Shown here: positions 12,301-19,881 of the stretch, one piece after another
Position numbering within the stretch: the stretch's first letter is position 1
Layout of the letters: each line of letters starts with the position of its first letter
Origin: Olleya namhaensis
Lineage (GTDB): Bacteria > Bacteroidota > Bacteroidia > Flavobacteriales > Flavobacteriaceae
NCBI RefSeq assembly: GCF_900114005.1
Contig: NZ_FORM01000002.1
Coordinates: 1-64,000, forward strand
Direction of reading: 5' to 3'
Length of the DNA: 64,000 nt
Made by a program: the position numbers and the translations under genes
Notes under the pieces: model-generated
What the model was told of the DNA's origin: nothing
What the model saw: only the letters and a program-made list of their open reading frames with translations
The model's database searches: none

Positions 12301-13177
12301 GAATAGTTTTCACATCAATGTCAAGGATTTCTTCAATATTATCTTTATCTAATTCTGTATCACGATCTAATACTATCTCGTTACGCTCAATAGATACTAC
12401 TTCTCCAGTATCTTCATCAACGAAATCTTCATGCCATGTATTTAAAACACGTGCAGCAAGTTTGCGACCGATTACTTTTTTAAGACCAGACTTTGAAACT
12501 TTAACCTCTTCGGCTAAATCAAAAATCTCTAAAATATCTTTATCACGTTCAAAACCAATTGCTCTGAATAAAGTTGTTACAGGTAACTTCTTTTTTCTAT
12601 CAATGTACGCATACATTACTTGGTTAATATCCGTAGCGAATTCTATCCACGATCCTTTAAAAGGAATAACTCTAGCTGAATATAATTTGGTTCCATTTGC
12701 ATGGAAAGATTGACCAAAAAAGACACCTGGTGATCTATGCAATTGAGATACTACCACACGTTCTGCACCATTGATACAAAAAGTACCAGATGGAGTCATG
12801 TAAGGTATAGTTCCTAAATACACATCCTGGACAATGGTCTCGAAATCCTCATGTTCAGGGTCTGTACAATATAACTTTAACCTTGCTTTAAGCGGAACGC
12901 TATAGGTTAGTCCTCTTTCAATACACTCATCAATAGCATATCTCGGCGGATCAATAAAGTAATCTAAAAATTCTAAAACGAATTGATTACGTGTGTCTGT
13001 AATTGGAAAGTTTTCCATGAAGGTGTTATAAAGACCTTCATCACCTCTTTCTTCAGATTTTGTTTCTAACTGGAAAAAATCCTGAAAGGATTTAATCTGA
13101 ATATCCATGAAATCTGGGTATTCCGTTCTATTTACAATAGACGAGAAATTTAATCTTTCAGCTTGTGTTACTAACAT
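9365..13177 (-). CDS. rpoB: DNA-directed RNA polymerase subunit beta
   Basis: 1,270 residues when started at the ATG at 13177; a TTG at 13180 is in frame but the ATG start gives the usual flavobacterial N-terminus [11 protein letters not shown]. Landmarks include the rifampicin-binding region ([23 protein letters not shown]), the GPNIGLI and GYNFEDA motifs, and the C-terminal [15 protein letters not shown] segment. Catalytic beta subunit of RNA polymerase. It is separated from rplL by a 121-base gap with two hairpins and is followed by rpoC. Confidence 0.99.
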   Translation of the reverse strand: MLVTQAERLNFSSIVNRTEYPDFMDIQIKSFQDFFQLETKSEERGDEGLYNTFMENFPITDTRNQFVLEFLDYFIDPPRYAIDECIERGLTYSVPLKARLKLYCTDPEHEDFETIVQDVYLGTIPYMTPSGTFCINGAERVVVSQLHRSPGVFFGQSFHANGTKLYSARVIPFKGSWIEFATDINQVMYAYIDRKKKLPVTTLFRAIGFERDKDILEIFDLAEEVKVSKSGLKKVIGRKLAARVLNTWHEDFVDEDTGEVVSIERNEIVLDRDTELDKDNIEEILDIDVKTILLHKESAQQGDYAIIHNTLQKDPTNSEKEAVEHIYRQLRNAEPPDEETARGIIDKLFFSDQRYSLGEVGRYRMNKKLQLDIGMDKQVLTKEDIITIIKYLIELINSKAEIDDIDHLSNRRVRTVGEQLSSQFGVGLARMARTIRERMNVRDNEVFTPIDLINAKTLSSVINSFFGTNQLSQFMDQTNPLAEITHKRRLSALGPGGLSRERAGFEVRDVHYTHYGRLCPIETPEGPNIGLISSLSVYAKVNSMGFIETPYRKVTDGVVDIKGDPIYLSAEEEEDKLIAQATVKVDENGKILHDKVIARMEGDFPVMDPKDIHYTDVAPNQISSISASLIPFLEHDDANRALMGSNMMRQAVPLLRPQAPIVGTGLERQVASDSRVLINAEGEGVVQYVDANEIVIKYERTDDEAKVSFDSDIKSYALVKFRKTNQGTSINLTPIVKKGDKVSKGQVLSEGYATQKGELALGRNMKVAFMPWKGYNFEDAIVISEKVVREDIFTSIHIDEYSLDVRDTKLGNEELTNDIPNVSEEATKDLDENGMIRIGAEVKPGDILIGKITPKGESDPTPEEKLLRAIFGDKAGDVKDASLKASPSLHGVVINKKLFSRAVKDKRKRAQDKEDINKLENLYYTKFDELQSVLVEKLFTIVNGKTSQGIFNDLGEEVLPKGKKFTLKMLNAVDDYTHLTGGTWTTDDHTNKLVADLIHNYKIKENDLQGSLRREKFTISVGDELPAGIIKLAKVYIAKKRKLKVGDKMAGRHGNKGIVARIVRQEDMPFLEDGTPVDIVLNPLGVPSRMNIGQIYETVLGWAGQDLGRTYATPIFDGATIDQINELTDEAGIPRYGHTYLYDGGTGDRFDQPATVGVIYMLKLGHMVDDKMHARSIGPYSLITQQPLGGKAQFGGQRFGEMEVWALEAYGASATLREILTVKSDDVVGRAKTYEAIVKGEPMPEPGLPESFNVLMHELKGLGLDIRLEE

Positions 13178-13213
13178 CAATGGACGAAATTTTGATTAAA
13201 AAAAATATTATTT

Positions 13214-13234
13214 TATATAGTTGATCACTATATA
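13214..13234 (-). promoter_or_regulatory. Promoter-proximal hairpin in the rpoB leader
   Basis: TATATAG and CTATATA pair perfectly around the 7-base loop TTGATCA. On the minus strand the stem is followed by AAAATAATA and then eight T residues just before the rpoB start. It is the second of two hairpins between rplL and rpoB and could be a weak terminator or attenuator. Confidence 0.45.
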
Positions 13235-13242
13235 CGACAAAT

Positions 13243-13279
13243 GGTTTAGGTCTTAAAGCGAATGCTCCAGACCTAAACC
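13243..13279 (-). terminator. rplL-rpoB intergenic hairpin (attenuator or partial terminator)
   Basis: An 11-bp perfect stem, GGTTTAGGTCT with AGACCTAAACC, encloses a 15-base loop 22 bases after the rplL stop. There is no T run directly after it. In many bacteria this gap reduces the level of rpoBC relative to ribosomal protein mRNA; the position fits that role here, by inference. Confidence 0.6.
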
Positions 13280-13301
13280 TTTGTAAAATTATTTGGTAAG
13301 C

Positions 13302-13676
13302 TTACTTAAGCTCAACCTCTGCTCCTGCCTCTTCTAACTGAGTTTTAAGAGCTTCTGCCTCATCTTTAGAAACTGCTTCTTTGATTGCACTTGGTGCATC
13401 ATCAACTAAACCTTTAGCTTCTTTTAAACCTAAACCAGTTAATTCCTTAACTAATTTTACTACTGCTAATTTAGAAGCACCTGCTGCTTTTAAAATAACA
13501 TCAAATTCAGTTTGAGCTTCTTCAGCATCTCCTCCTCCAGCTGGACCAGCTGCAACAGCTACTGCAGCAGCAGCAGGCTCGATACCATATTCATCTTTTA
13601 AAATAGTAGCTAACTCATTTACTTCTTTAACAGTAAGGTTAACTAATTGTTCTGCGAAATCTTTTAAATCTGCCAT
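13302..13676 (-). CDS. rplL: 50S ribosomal protein L7/L12 (bL12)
   Basis: 124 residues with the three L12 parts: the N-terminal dimerisation helix ([22 protein letters not shown]), an Ala/Gly-rich hinge (near residues 36-53), and the C-terminal factor-binding domain with [14 protein letters not shown] at the end. It forms the ribosomal stalk on L10 and recruits translation GTPases such as the Tuf product encoded upstream. It lies 58 bases after rplJ in the operon. Confidence 0.98.
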   Translation of the reverse strand: MADLKDFAEQLVNLTVKEVNELATILKDEYGIEPAAAAVAVAAGPAGGGDAEEAQTEFDVILKAAGASKLAVVKLVKELTGLGLKEAKGLVDDAPSAIKEAVSKDEAEALKTQLEEAGAEVELK

Positions 13677-13734
13677 TTTTCTATCGTTTTAATTTTTTAA
13701 TAATATATAATTGTAAAAGTGCGTAATGTTTGAA

Positions 13735-14256
13735 TTATCCCTCTTTTTGAGATAATGTTTTTAAGATACCTGAAAGTGTTCCACCGCTTGATTTAAGAGC
13801 CGAGATAACGTTTTTAGCAGGAGACTGTAGTAATCCTACAATATCACCAATTAACTCTTCTCTAGACTTGATGTCTACTAACATATCTAATTGGTCATCT
13901 CCTAAATAAACCGCTTCTTCAATAAAAGCACCCTTTAATAAAGGCTTCTCAGATTTTTTTCTGAAAGCTTTGATTAATTTAGCTGGAGCATTCCCAGTTT
14001 CCGAATACATCACAGATGTATTTCCCTTTAATATTGATGGTAAGTTTCCAAAATCTCTATCGGAAGCTTCCATTGCTTTTTCAAGTAATGTATTTTTAAC
14101 AACAGCTAACTGTATGTTTGCTTTAAAACAAGCACGACGTAAGTCAGAAGTAGTTCCTGCATTTAAACCAGAAATATCCGCTATGTAGATATTAGAGTTA
14201 TCGGCTAATTGAACAGTTAATTCTTTAATTACTTGTGATTTTTCTTCTCTAGTCAT
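13735..14256 (-). CDS. rplJ: 50S ribosomal protein L10 (uL10)
   Basis: 173 residues, the normal length. It begins MTREEKSQVIKEL and carries the typical L10 N-terminal rRNA-binding domain with DLRRACFKANIQLAVVKNTL; the C-terminal helix is the L12-binding spine. It is the stalk base protein, placed between rplA and rplL. In other bacteria L10 with L12 represses its own mRNA through the leader; I cannot identify that structure here. Confidence 0.97.
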   Translation of the reverse strand: MTREEKSQVIKELTVQLADNSNIYIADISGLNAGTTSDLRRACFKANIQLAVVKNTLLEKAMEASDRDFGNLPSILKGNTSVMYSETGNAPAKLIKAFRKKSEKPLLKGAFIEEAVYLGDDQLDMLVDIKSREELIGDIVGLLQSPAKNVISALKSSGGTLSGILKTLSQKEG

Positions 14257-14275
14257 AATATAAAGTTTTTAACTA

Positions 14276-14965
14276 CTAACCTATTTTAGTTTCTACAGCA
14301 ATACTTGGACTCATTGTAGAAGACATAAAAATGCTTTTTACATAAACTCCCTTAGCTGTAGTTGGCTTAAGTTTCATTATTGTTGTTAATAATTCATTTG
14401 CATTTTCCTCAATCTTATCAGCACTAAAAGATGCCTTTGCAATTGAAGCATGAACGATACCAGTTTTGTCAACTTTAAAGTCAATTTTACCAGCCTTAAC
14501 TTCAGTTACAGCTTTTGCTACATCCATAGTTACAGTACCAGTCTTAGGGTTAGGCATTAAACCACGAGGTCCTAATACACGTCCTAAAGGTCCTAGTTTA
14601 CCCATAACGCTAGGCATAGTAATAATTACATCAACGTCTGTCCAACCACTCTTGATTTTATCAAGGTACTCATCTAAACCAACGTAATCAGCACCTGCTT
14701 CTTTAGCTTCTGCTTCTTTATCTGGAGTTACTAATGCTAAAACTTTAACGTCCTTACCTGTACCATGAGGAAGAGATACTACACCTCTAACCATTTGATT
14801 AGCTTTTCTTGGGTCAACCCCTAAACGAATTGCTAAATCTACAGAAGCGTCAAACTTTGTATTAGTTATTTCTTTTACTAATGCTGAAGCATCTTTTAAA
14901 GAATATACTCTATCCTTCTCAATTTTTGCTACAGATTCTTTTTGTTTCTTTGTTAATCTTGCCAT
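14276..14965 (-). CDS. rplA: 50S ribosomal protein L1 (uL1)
   Basis: 229 residues with the L1 signature region ([20 protein letters not shown] and MPNPKTGTV) near residues 115-147. It forms the L1 stalk at the E site and in other bacteria represses its own operon. It starts 19 bases after rplK and precedes rplJ by 19 bases, a tight operon. Confidence 0.98.
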   Translation of the reverse strand: MARLTKKQKESVAKIEKDRVYSLKDASALVKEITNTKFDASVDLAIRLGVDPRKANQMVRGVVSLPHGTGKDVKVLALVTPDKEAEAKEAGADYVGLDEYLDKIKSGWTDVDVIITMPSVMGKLGPLGRVLGPRGLMPNPKTGTVTMDVAKAVTEVKAGKIDFKVDKTGIVHASIAKASFSADKIEENANELLTTIMKLKPTTAKGVYVKSIFMSSTMSPSIAVETKIG

Positions 14966-14984
14966 TTTTTAAAATCTTTTTAGG

Positions 14985-15425
14985 TTAATTTGGTGCTTCA
15001 CCACCTTTAACAGTTATACCCATAGATCTTGCAGTACCAGCAATCATCTTCATTGCAGACTCAATTGTAAATGCATTTAAATCTACCATTTTATCTTCTG
15101 CAATAGTTTTGACTTGATCCCAAGAAACTTTTGCTACTTTTTTAACGTGTGGTTCACCTGAACCTTTCTTCACTTTGGCCGCTTCTAATAATTGTACTGC
15201 AGCAGGAGGTGTTTTGATTACAAAGTCAAAAGACTTGTCTTTGTAAACCGAAATCACAACTGGTAAAACCTTACCAGCTTTATCTTGGGTTCTTGCATTA
15301 AATTGCTTACAGAATTCCATGATATTTACTCCAGCAGCACCTAAAGCGGGTCCAACCGGTGGCGACGGATTCGCTGCACCTCCCCTTACTTGTAGCTTAA
15401 CTACTTTACCTAATTCTTTTGCCAT
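14985..15425 (-). CDS. rplK: 50S ribosomal protein L11 (uL11)
   Basis: 146 residues with the proline-rich N-terminal domain ([20 protein letters not shown], near residues 21-40) that binds the GTPase-associated centre with 23S rRNA, and the C-terminal rRNA-binding domain ending in [10 protein letters not shown]. It follows nusG by 70 bases. L11 is needed for RelA-type stringent signalling in many bacteria. Confidence 0.98.
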   Translation of the reverse strand: MAKELGKVVKLQVRGGAANPSPPVGPALGAAGVNIMEFCKQFNARTQDKAGKVLPVVISVYKDKSFDFVIKTPPAAVQLLEAAKVKKGSGEPHVKKVAKVSWDQVKTIAEDKMVDLNAFTIESAMKMIAGTARSMGITVKGGEAPN

Positions 15426-15495
15426 TTTGAATGTTTTTGTTTTGTACTTATTTTAAGTGGAAGCCTAAAAGAAGTACGCTTTATTGTAACAATTA

Positions 15496-16050
15496 TTAAA
15501 TTTTTTCTACTTGCATATAGCTTAGTTCTAATGGTGTCTTTCTTCCGAAAATCTTAACCATTACTTCAAGCTTACGCTTTTCTTCATTAATGTTTTCTAT
15601 AGTACCGTCAAAACCATTAAAAGGTCCATCAATAACTTTTACTGTTTCACCTTTGGTGTAAGGTATTGCAACATTAACGTCCGCATCAACAGATAACTCA
15701 TCTACTTTACCTAACATTCTGTTAACTTCAGATTGTCTTAAAGGTAAAGGATCACCACCTTTTGTAGCACCTAAAAAACCAATAACGTTAGTTATTGATC
15801 TTATAATATGAGGCACTTCTCCAGTAAGGTTAGCTTTAATCATAATGTATCCACTAAAGTAAACTTTTTCTTTGTTTACTTTTTTACCATTACGGATTTG
15901 CACTACATTTTCTGTTGGTACTAAAACCTGCTCTACATAATCCTGTAGACCTAATCTTGAAATTTCGTTCTCGATATAAGTTTTGATTTTATTCTCTTGA
16001 CCACTTACAGCTCTAACTACGTACCATTTTTTTTCTCCAACTTCAGCCAT
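15496..16050 (-). CDS. nusG: Transcription termination/antitermination protein NusG
   Basis: 184 residues. The N-terminal NGN domain begins KKWYVVRAVSGQENKIKTYI and binds RNA polymerase; the C-terminal KOW domain (GETVKVIDGPFNGFDGTIENI, about residues 129-149) contacts S10 or Rho in other species. It is separated from secE by six bases, the classical secE-nusG pair. Confidence 0.98.
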   Translation of the reverse strand: MAEVGEKKWYVVRAVSGQENKIKTYIENEISRLGLQDYVEQVLVPTENVVQIRNGKKVNKEKVYFSGYIMIKANLTGEVPHIIRSITNVIGFLGATKGGDPLPLRQSEVNRMLGKVDELSVDADVNVAIPYTKGETVKVIDGPFNGFDGTIENINEEKRKLEVMVKIFGRKTPLELSYMQVEKI

Positions 16051-16056
16051 AATAAT

Positions 16057-16254
16057 CTATCCTGTTATAAGGTTAAAGTATAAACTAATAACTTTACTAA
16101 AAACAGTATCAATCCCCCATATTGCTAAGGAGAAAATAATTGAAAAAACAGCCACTAGGATCGTTAAACTTTGCGCCTCAGACCAAGGTGTCCATGTTAC
16201 GTTGTTTTTTAATTCTCCAAATGATTCTTTTATATAGTTTACTATTCCAGCCAT
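16057..16254 (-). CDS. secE: Preprotein translocase subunit SecE
   Basis: 65 residues, the short single-span form. It has the conserved amphipathic segment (SFGELKNNVTWTPWSEAQ) followed by one transmembrane helix (residues about 30-58). It stabilises SecY in the inner membrane. It lies between tRNA-Trp and nusG, its usual place. Confidence 0.96.
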   Translation of the reverse strand: MAGIVNYIKESFGELKNNVTWTPWSEAQSLTILVAVFSIIFSLAIWGIDTVFSKVISLYFNLITG

Positions 16255-16303
16255 ATGTCTTTGTTTAAATGTCTTCCTATGGAGCGGACTACTTTATTCT
16301 ATT

Positions 16304-16338
16304 TTGAGGTAAACGATAATTATTATCATTTACCTCAA
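16304..16338 (-). terminator. Hairpin between tRNA-Trp and secE
   Basis: TTGAGGTAAA pairs with TTTACCTCAA and GATAAT with ATTATC, with one C-A mismatch and a one-base apex, so the element is a near-perfect 35-base palindrome. It lies just after the tRNA-Trp 3' end. It may help tRNA 3' processing or terminate part of the transcription from tuf. Confidence 0.5.
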
Positions 16339-16342
16339 TTTG

Positions 16343-16415
16343 CACGGGCGGAGAGACTCGAACTCCCGACACCTGGTTTTGGAGACCAGTGCTCTACCAA
16401 CTGAGCTACGCCCGT
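16343..16415 (-). tRNA. tRNA-Trp (CCA anticodon)
   Basis: A 73-base cloverleaf: acceptor ACGGGCG/CGCCCGT, D arm GCTCAGTTGGTAGAGC, anticodon stem CTGGT/ACCAG with loop CTCCAAA (anticodon CCA), T loop TTCGAGT. The 3' CCA is not encoded. It lies between tuf and secE, as in many bacteria. Confidence 0.96.
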
Positions 16416-16426
16416 AAATAAAAACC

Positions 16427-16452
16427 AAGACACCACGCGAACGAAGTGTCTT
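16427..16452 (-). other. Hairpin between tuf and tRNA-Trp
   Basis: AAGACAC and GTGTCTT form a 7-bp stem around a 12-base loop, 26 bases after the tuf stop. No T run follows, so an mRNA 3'-end stabiliser or a tRNA processing site is more likely than a terminator. Confidence 0.4.
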
Positions 16453-16477
16453 AGCTTTATATTTTATAAACTATAAA

Positions 16478-17665
16478 TTAGTCTAAAATTTCAGTTACCT
16501 GACCTGCACCAACTGTTCTACCACCTTCACGTATAGCGAAACGTAATCCAACATTCATTGCGATCTTTTGGATTAACTCAACATGAATTGTTAAGTTATC
16601 TCCAGGCATAACCATCTCTACTCCTTCAGGTAACGCAATGTTTCCTGTTACGTCAGTTGTACGAACATAAAACTGAGGACGGTAGTTATTATGGAATGGA
16701 GTGTGACGTCCACCTTCTTCTTTTTTAAGGATATAAACCTCAGCTTTAAATTTAGCGTGTGGTGTTACAGAACCTGGCTTAACAATAACCATACCTCTAG
16801 AGATTTGAGACTTCTCAATTCCTCTTAATAAGATACCAGCGTTATCTCCAGCTTCTCCTCTATCTAATATTTGACGGAACATTTCAATTCCTGTAATAGT
16901 AGATGTTAATTTTTCAGCACCCATACCAATGATCTCAACTGGATCTCCAGTATTAGCTACACCAGTTTCGATACGTCCAGTTGCTACTGTACCACGACCT
17001 GTAATAGAAAATACATCTTCAATTGGCATTAAGAAAGGCTTGTCCATATCACGAACTGGCTCTTCAATCCATGCATCAACTTGTGCCATTAATTCCATTA
17101 CTGTATCAACCCATTTTTGCTCACCATTTAAAGCTCCTAATGCAGAACCAGAAACTACAGGTCCGTTATCACCATCATACTCATAGAATGATAATAATTC
17201 TCTAACCTCCATGTCTACTAACTCTAAAAGCTCTTCATCATCAACCATATCCACTTTATTTAAGAATACTACGATTCTTGGGATACCTACCTGACGACCT
17301 AATAAGATGTGCTCACGAGTTTGTGGCATTGGACCATCCGTTGCAGCTACTACTAAAATAGCTCCATCCATTTGTGCAGCACCAGTTACCATGTTCTTAA
17401 CGTAATCGGCGTGACCTGGACAATCTACGTGTGCGTAGTGACGATTTGCTGTTGAATATTCTACGTGTGATGTATTAATTGTAATACCTCTTTCTTTTTC
17501 TTCTGGAGCGTTATCAATCTGATCGAAAGATTTTGCTTCTGATAAACCTGCATCAGCTAATACTTTAGTAATAGCAGCAGTTAAAGTTGTTTTACCGTGA
17601 TCTACGTGTCCAATTGTACCAATATTTAAGTGTGGTTTTGAACGATCGAAAGTTGCCTTTGCCAT
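16478..17665 (-). CDS. tuf: Elongation factor Tu
   Basis: 395 residues. It delivers aminoacyl-tRNA to the ribosome. G motifs are [11 protein letters not shown] (about residues 18-28), the switch-I region [20 protein letters not shown], and NKVDM; domains 2 and 3 follow, ending in [15 protein letters not shown]. It is embedded in the conserved tRNA-Thr-Tyr-Gly-Thr-tuf-tRNA-Trp-secE array. Only this copy is visible here. Confidence 0.99.
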   Translation of the reverse strand: MAKATFDRSKPHLNIGTIGHVDHGKTTLTAAITKVLADAGLSEAKSFDQIDNAPEEKERGITINTSHVEYSTANRHYAHVDCPGHADYVKNMVTGAAQMDGAILVVAATDGPMPQTREHILLGRQVGIPRIVVFLNKVDMVDDEELLELVDMEVRELLSFYEYDGDNGPVVSGSALGALNGEQKWVDTVMELMAQVDAWIEEPVRDMDKPFLMPIEDVFSITGRGTVATGRIETGVANTGDPVEIIGMGAEKLTSTITGIEMFRQILDRGEAGDNAGILLRGIEKSQISRGMVIVKPGSVTPHAKFKAEVYILKKEEGGRHTPFHNNYRPQFYVRTTDVTGNIALPEGVEMVMPGDNLTIHVELIQKIAMNVGLRFAIREGGRTVGAGQVTEILD

Positions 17666-17733
17666 GTTTTAATAATTTAATCTTAGTTATATAATAATAT
17701 TAGTGTATTCTTAATTTTTTATTCTTTATTCAG

Positions 17734-17805
17734 AGCCAATGACGGGAATTGAACCCGTGACCTCTTCCTTACCAAGGAAACGCTCTACCCCTGAGCTACA
17801 CCGGC
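17734..17805 (-). tRNA. tRNA-Thr (GGT anticodon)
   Basis: A 72-base cloverleaf with acceptor GCCGGTG/CATTGGC, anticodon loop TTGGTAA (GGT) and T arm ACGGG/CCCGT. It is the last tRNA before tuf. Confidence 0.95.
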
Positions 17806-17816
17806 TTAAATATTAG

Positions 17817-17889
17817 AGCGAGAGACCGGGTTCGAACCGGCGACATTCAGCTTGGAAGGCTGACGCTCTACCAACTGAGCTACTCTCGC
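17817..17889 (-). tRNA. tRNA-Gly (TCC anticodon)
   Basis: A 73-base cloverleaf with acceptor GCGAGAG/CTCTCGC, anticodon stem TCAGC/GCTGA and loop CTTCCAA (TCC), T loop TTCGAAC. Eleven bases separate it from tRNA-Thr(GGT). Confidence 0.96.
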
Positions 17890-17942
17890 AATTATTTAAA
17901 ATCCTTTGTCGTCTAAAATTAACTTTTCTAATTAAAAAAAAG

Positions 17943-18024
<82 letters not shown>

Positions 18025-18100
18025 AATTTTAAACTTTTCACTCTATTAAAGAACTTGTACAAAGTTAAAATAATTTATAATTTATTTTAACTTTATTTTG

Positions 18101-18174
18101 AGCCGATGGAGGGACTCGAACCCACGACCTGCTGATTACAAATCAGCTGCTCTAGCCAGCTGAGCTACATCGGC
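18101..18174 (-). tRNA. tRNA-Thr (TGT anticodon)
   Basis: A 74-base cloverleaf with acceptor GCCGATG/CATCGGC, anticodon stem GCTGA/TCAGC and loop TTTGTAA (TGT). It is the first tRNA of the cluster, about 45 bases after the predicted transcription start. Confidence 0.95.
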
Positions 18175-18196
18175 TTTTATATCTCTTTTTACTTCT

Positions 18197-18221
18197 AAAA
18201 AAAGCCCGCTATTTCTAACGG
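18197..18221 (-). terminator. Short terminator after hpf, next to the tRNA promoter
   Basis: On the minus strand CCGTTA...TAGCGG forms a short stem (one mismatch, 4-base loop) followed by GC and seven T residues. It would end the hpf transcript. It begins only about five bases after the -7 box of the tRNA cluster, so it also lies at the very start of that transcript. Confidence 0.5.
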
Positions 18222-18225
18222 ACTG

Positions 18226-18233
18226 CAAATGTA
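18226..18233 (-). promoter_or_regulatory. Probable -7 box (TACATTTG) for the tRNA-tuf cluster
   Basis: TACATTTG matches TAnnTTTG and lies 51 bases before tRNA-Thr(TGT). It would drive the four tRNAs and tuf. A short terminator-like hairpin starts right after it. Confidence 0.5.
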
Positions 18234-18261
18234 TAGATTTATTTAATTATTCAAAACATTT

Positions 18262-18576
18262 TTATGAAATATTTTTAAAATTTTCTTGTAATTTTTGTTT
18301 TCGCTTTTTTAACTGCCTTTCTAAAGAGGCTACAGCACCGTCTACACCCTCTTCAAAAGTCTTACATTGTTTTTTAACAACAAAGCTATCTCCGGGTACA
18401 TTTATCTTGGCTTCAAAAACTTTATTTAGTTTATTTCTAGTCTTTTCGACCTTTAGATAGACTTCTGACTGAATTACCTTATCGTAATACGTTTCTAACT
18501 TATTCATTCTTTTTTGAATAAATTCTAATAATTGGGGATCGGCATTAAAATTAATTGCCTGTGTGTTTACCTTCAT
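18262..18576 (-). CDS. hpf: Ribosome hibernation-promoting factor, short form (HPF/YfiA family)
   Basis: 104 residues, the short HPF form with only the S30AE fold (beta-alpha-beta-beta-beta-alpha) and no C-terminal dimerisation domain. The start MKVNTQAINFNADPQLLEFI and the lysine-rich C-terminal helix that lies along 16S rRNA are typical. It binds idle 30S subunits and blocks the mRNA/tRNA sites. It follows xerC by 25 bases and precedes the tRNA cluster. Which HPF subtype it is functionally cannot be told from sequence alone. Confidence 0.9.
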   Translation of the reverse strand: MKVNTQAINFNADPQLLEFIQKRMNKLETYYDKVIQSEVYLKVEKTRNKLNKVFEAKINVPGDSFVVKKQCKTFEEGVDGAVASLERQLKKRKQKLQENFKNIS

Positions 18577-18601
18577 ACTTTAAATTTTTGTGGTTAAACA
18601 T

Positions 18602-19492
18602 TTATTTTTTACTTCTAGGATGTGCTTTGGCATACACTTTTTTTAACTCTGCAATACTATTATGAGTATATACCTGAGTGGCTGCTAAACTAGAATGCCC
18701 TAATAACTCCTTTACCGCGTTTATCTCTGCACCTTGATTTAATAAATGGGTCGCAAACGAGTGTCTAAGTATGTGGGGACTTTTCTTAACCTTACTTGAA
18801 GCCTTACTAAAGTAATCATTTATAATTCTGTAGACAAGAGTTTCATAAATTTTAACGCCCTTTTTTGTTAAAAACAAATGCGTTTGATCAGTAATAACTT
18901 CTAATTTATTTCTTTCCGTTTTATAATTTGCTATGCTTTCTACAATTGACGGTAATAATGGCACAATGCGCTCTTTATTTCTTTTACCTAAAATCTTAAT
19001 TGTTTTGTTTTCTAAGTCGGCATCCTTTAATTTAATGTTAATCAATTCTATACGACGCATTCCTGTTGAATAAAACAATTCTATAATTAGCTTATTTCTT
19101 AACCCTTCAAAATCTGAATTATGACTTATTTGATCTAGAACGGTTGTTATTTCGTTTTCAGAAAAAGGGATTTGAACTTTTTTACTAGTTTTAAGTGCCT
19201 TATGTTTTGACAATGGATTTATTTTAACTTCTTCTATTTTAAGTAAGAATTTAAAAAAGCTATTTAGAGCAGAAATCTTTCTGTTTATACTTCTGTTTGC
19301 TATCCCTTTTTGAACAAGACTAACAATCCATGTTCTAATTTGAGCATAATTAACCTCATTAATCGTATTATTCTGTTCTTCTTGATTTAAAAAAAACAAA
19401 AAGGATTCTATATCTTTCTTATAAGCATTAACTGTTAGACTAGAATATTTTTTTTCTAATAACAGATAATCTAAAAAGGCTTGTAATAGCAT
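18602..19492 (-). CDS. xerC: Tyrosine recombinase XerC
   Basis: 296 residues. The SAM-like N-terminal core-binding domain (about 1-90) is followed by the catalytic domain with R146, K170, H240, R243, H266 and nucleophile Y275, all in expected contexts (GMRRIEL, HILRHSFATHLL, LLGHSSLAATQVYTH). It resolves chromosome dimers at dif with its partner XerD, whose gene is not in this window. The rpsU-xerC-hpf context and lack of any nearby mobile element argue for the housekeeping recombinase and not an integrase. XerC versus XerD is inferred from context. Confidence 0.9.
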   Translation of the reverse strand: MLLQAFLDYLLLEKKYSSLTVNAYKKDIESFLFFLNQEEQNNTINEVNYAQIRTWIVSLVQKGIANRSINRKISALNSFFKFLLKIEEVKINPLSKHKALKTSKKVQIPFSENEITTVLDQISHNSDFEGLRNKLIIELFYSTGMRRIELINIKLKDADLENKTIKILGKRNKERIVPLLPSIVESIANYKTERNKLEVITDQTHLFLTKKGVKIYETLVYRIINDYFSKASSKVKKSPHILRHSFATHLLNQGAEINAVKELLGHSSLAATQVYTHNSIAELKKVYAKAHPRSKK

Positions 19493-19557
19493 TATGTATG
19501 TAAAGTATTTAAGTCCGATAAATATACCATTTTTTGTATCAGATTACTGGAAAAACA

Positions 19558-19587
19558 AAAATCCCACTAAAAATTTAGTGGGATTTT
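19558..19587. terminator. Rho-independent terminator after rpsU
   Basis: A 14-bp perfect stem, AAAATCCCACTAAA with TTTAGTGGGATTTT, with a 2-base loop and T-rich flank on the minus strand. It separates rpsU from xerC, so xerC needs its own promoter or readthrough. Confidence 0.8.
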
Positions 19588-19605
19588 ATTATTAATTGCA
19601 ACTGC

Positions 19606-19800
19606 TTACACAGCTTCTTGATCTCTTAAACGTTGTACATATTGAGCCTTTTGAACTTTAACTCTATTACCTACAGAAGGTTTTGTAAACTGCTTACGAC
19701 TTTGCAAAGCGCGTCGCGTTCCTGTTTTATCAAACTTACGTTTGTAGCGTTTTAATGCTCTCTCTATATTTTCTCCGTCCTTTAATGGAATTACTAACAT
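19606..19800 (-). CDS. rpsU: 30S ribosomal protein S21 (bS21)
   Basis: 64 residues, starting MLVIPLKDGENIERALKRYKRK and highly basic. bS21 sits by the 3' end of 16S rRNA. In Bacteroidota ribosomes it helps sequester the anti-Shine-Dalgarno sequence (established from structural work on flavobacterial ribosomes). The gene carries a strong Shine-Dalgarno sequence and a good -7 box and is followed by a terminator, so it is likely its own transcription unit. Confidence 0.97.
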   Translation of the reverse strand: MLVIPLKDGENIERALKRYKRKFDKTGTRRALQSRKQFTKPSVGNRVKVQKAQYVQRLRDQEAV

Positions 19801-19810
19801 AGTATCTTAA

Positions 19811-19816
19811 CCTCCT
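19811..19816 (-). promoter_or_regulatory. Strong Shine-Dalgarno sequence AGGAGG before rpsU
   Basis: On the minus strand AGAGAGGAGG ends ten bases before the rpsU ATG. Genes in this window almost never have such a sequence. It is the known exception in flavobacteria, where rpsU is thought to be translated by bS21-free ribosomes as autoregulation. Confidence 0.85.
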
Positions 19817-19837
19817 CTCTTTTAAAATTTTGAGGTG

Positions 19838-19845
19838 CAAATATA
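19838..19845 (-). promoter_or_regulatory. Probable -7 box (TATATTTG) for rpsU
   Basis: Exact TAnnTTTG match giving a leader of about 33 bases that contains the Shine-Dalgarno sequence. No clear TTG -33 element. Confidence 0.55.
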
Positions 19846-19881
19846 GAAAGTTATTTAAATTGAGCACTCATAAATTTAATT

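Noticed and set aside
5732-12713. Several plus-strand open frames of 76-140 codons inside rpoC and rpoB
   Set aside because: They lie wholly inside conserved genes on the other strand, show no family signature, and have composition expected from antisense codons.
18602-19492. The tyrosine recombinase as a mobile-element integrase
   Set aside because: Its rpsU-xerC-hpf context is conserved housekeeping, and no attachment-site duplications or phage genes flank it, although tRNA genes lie nearby.
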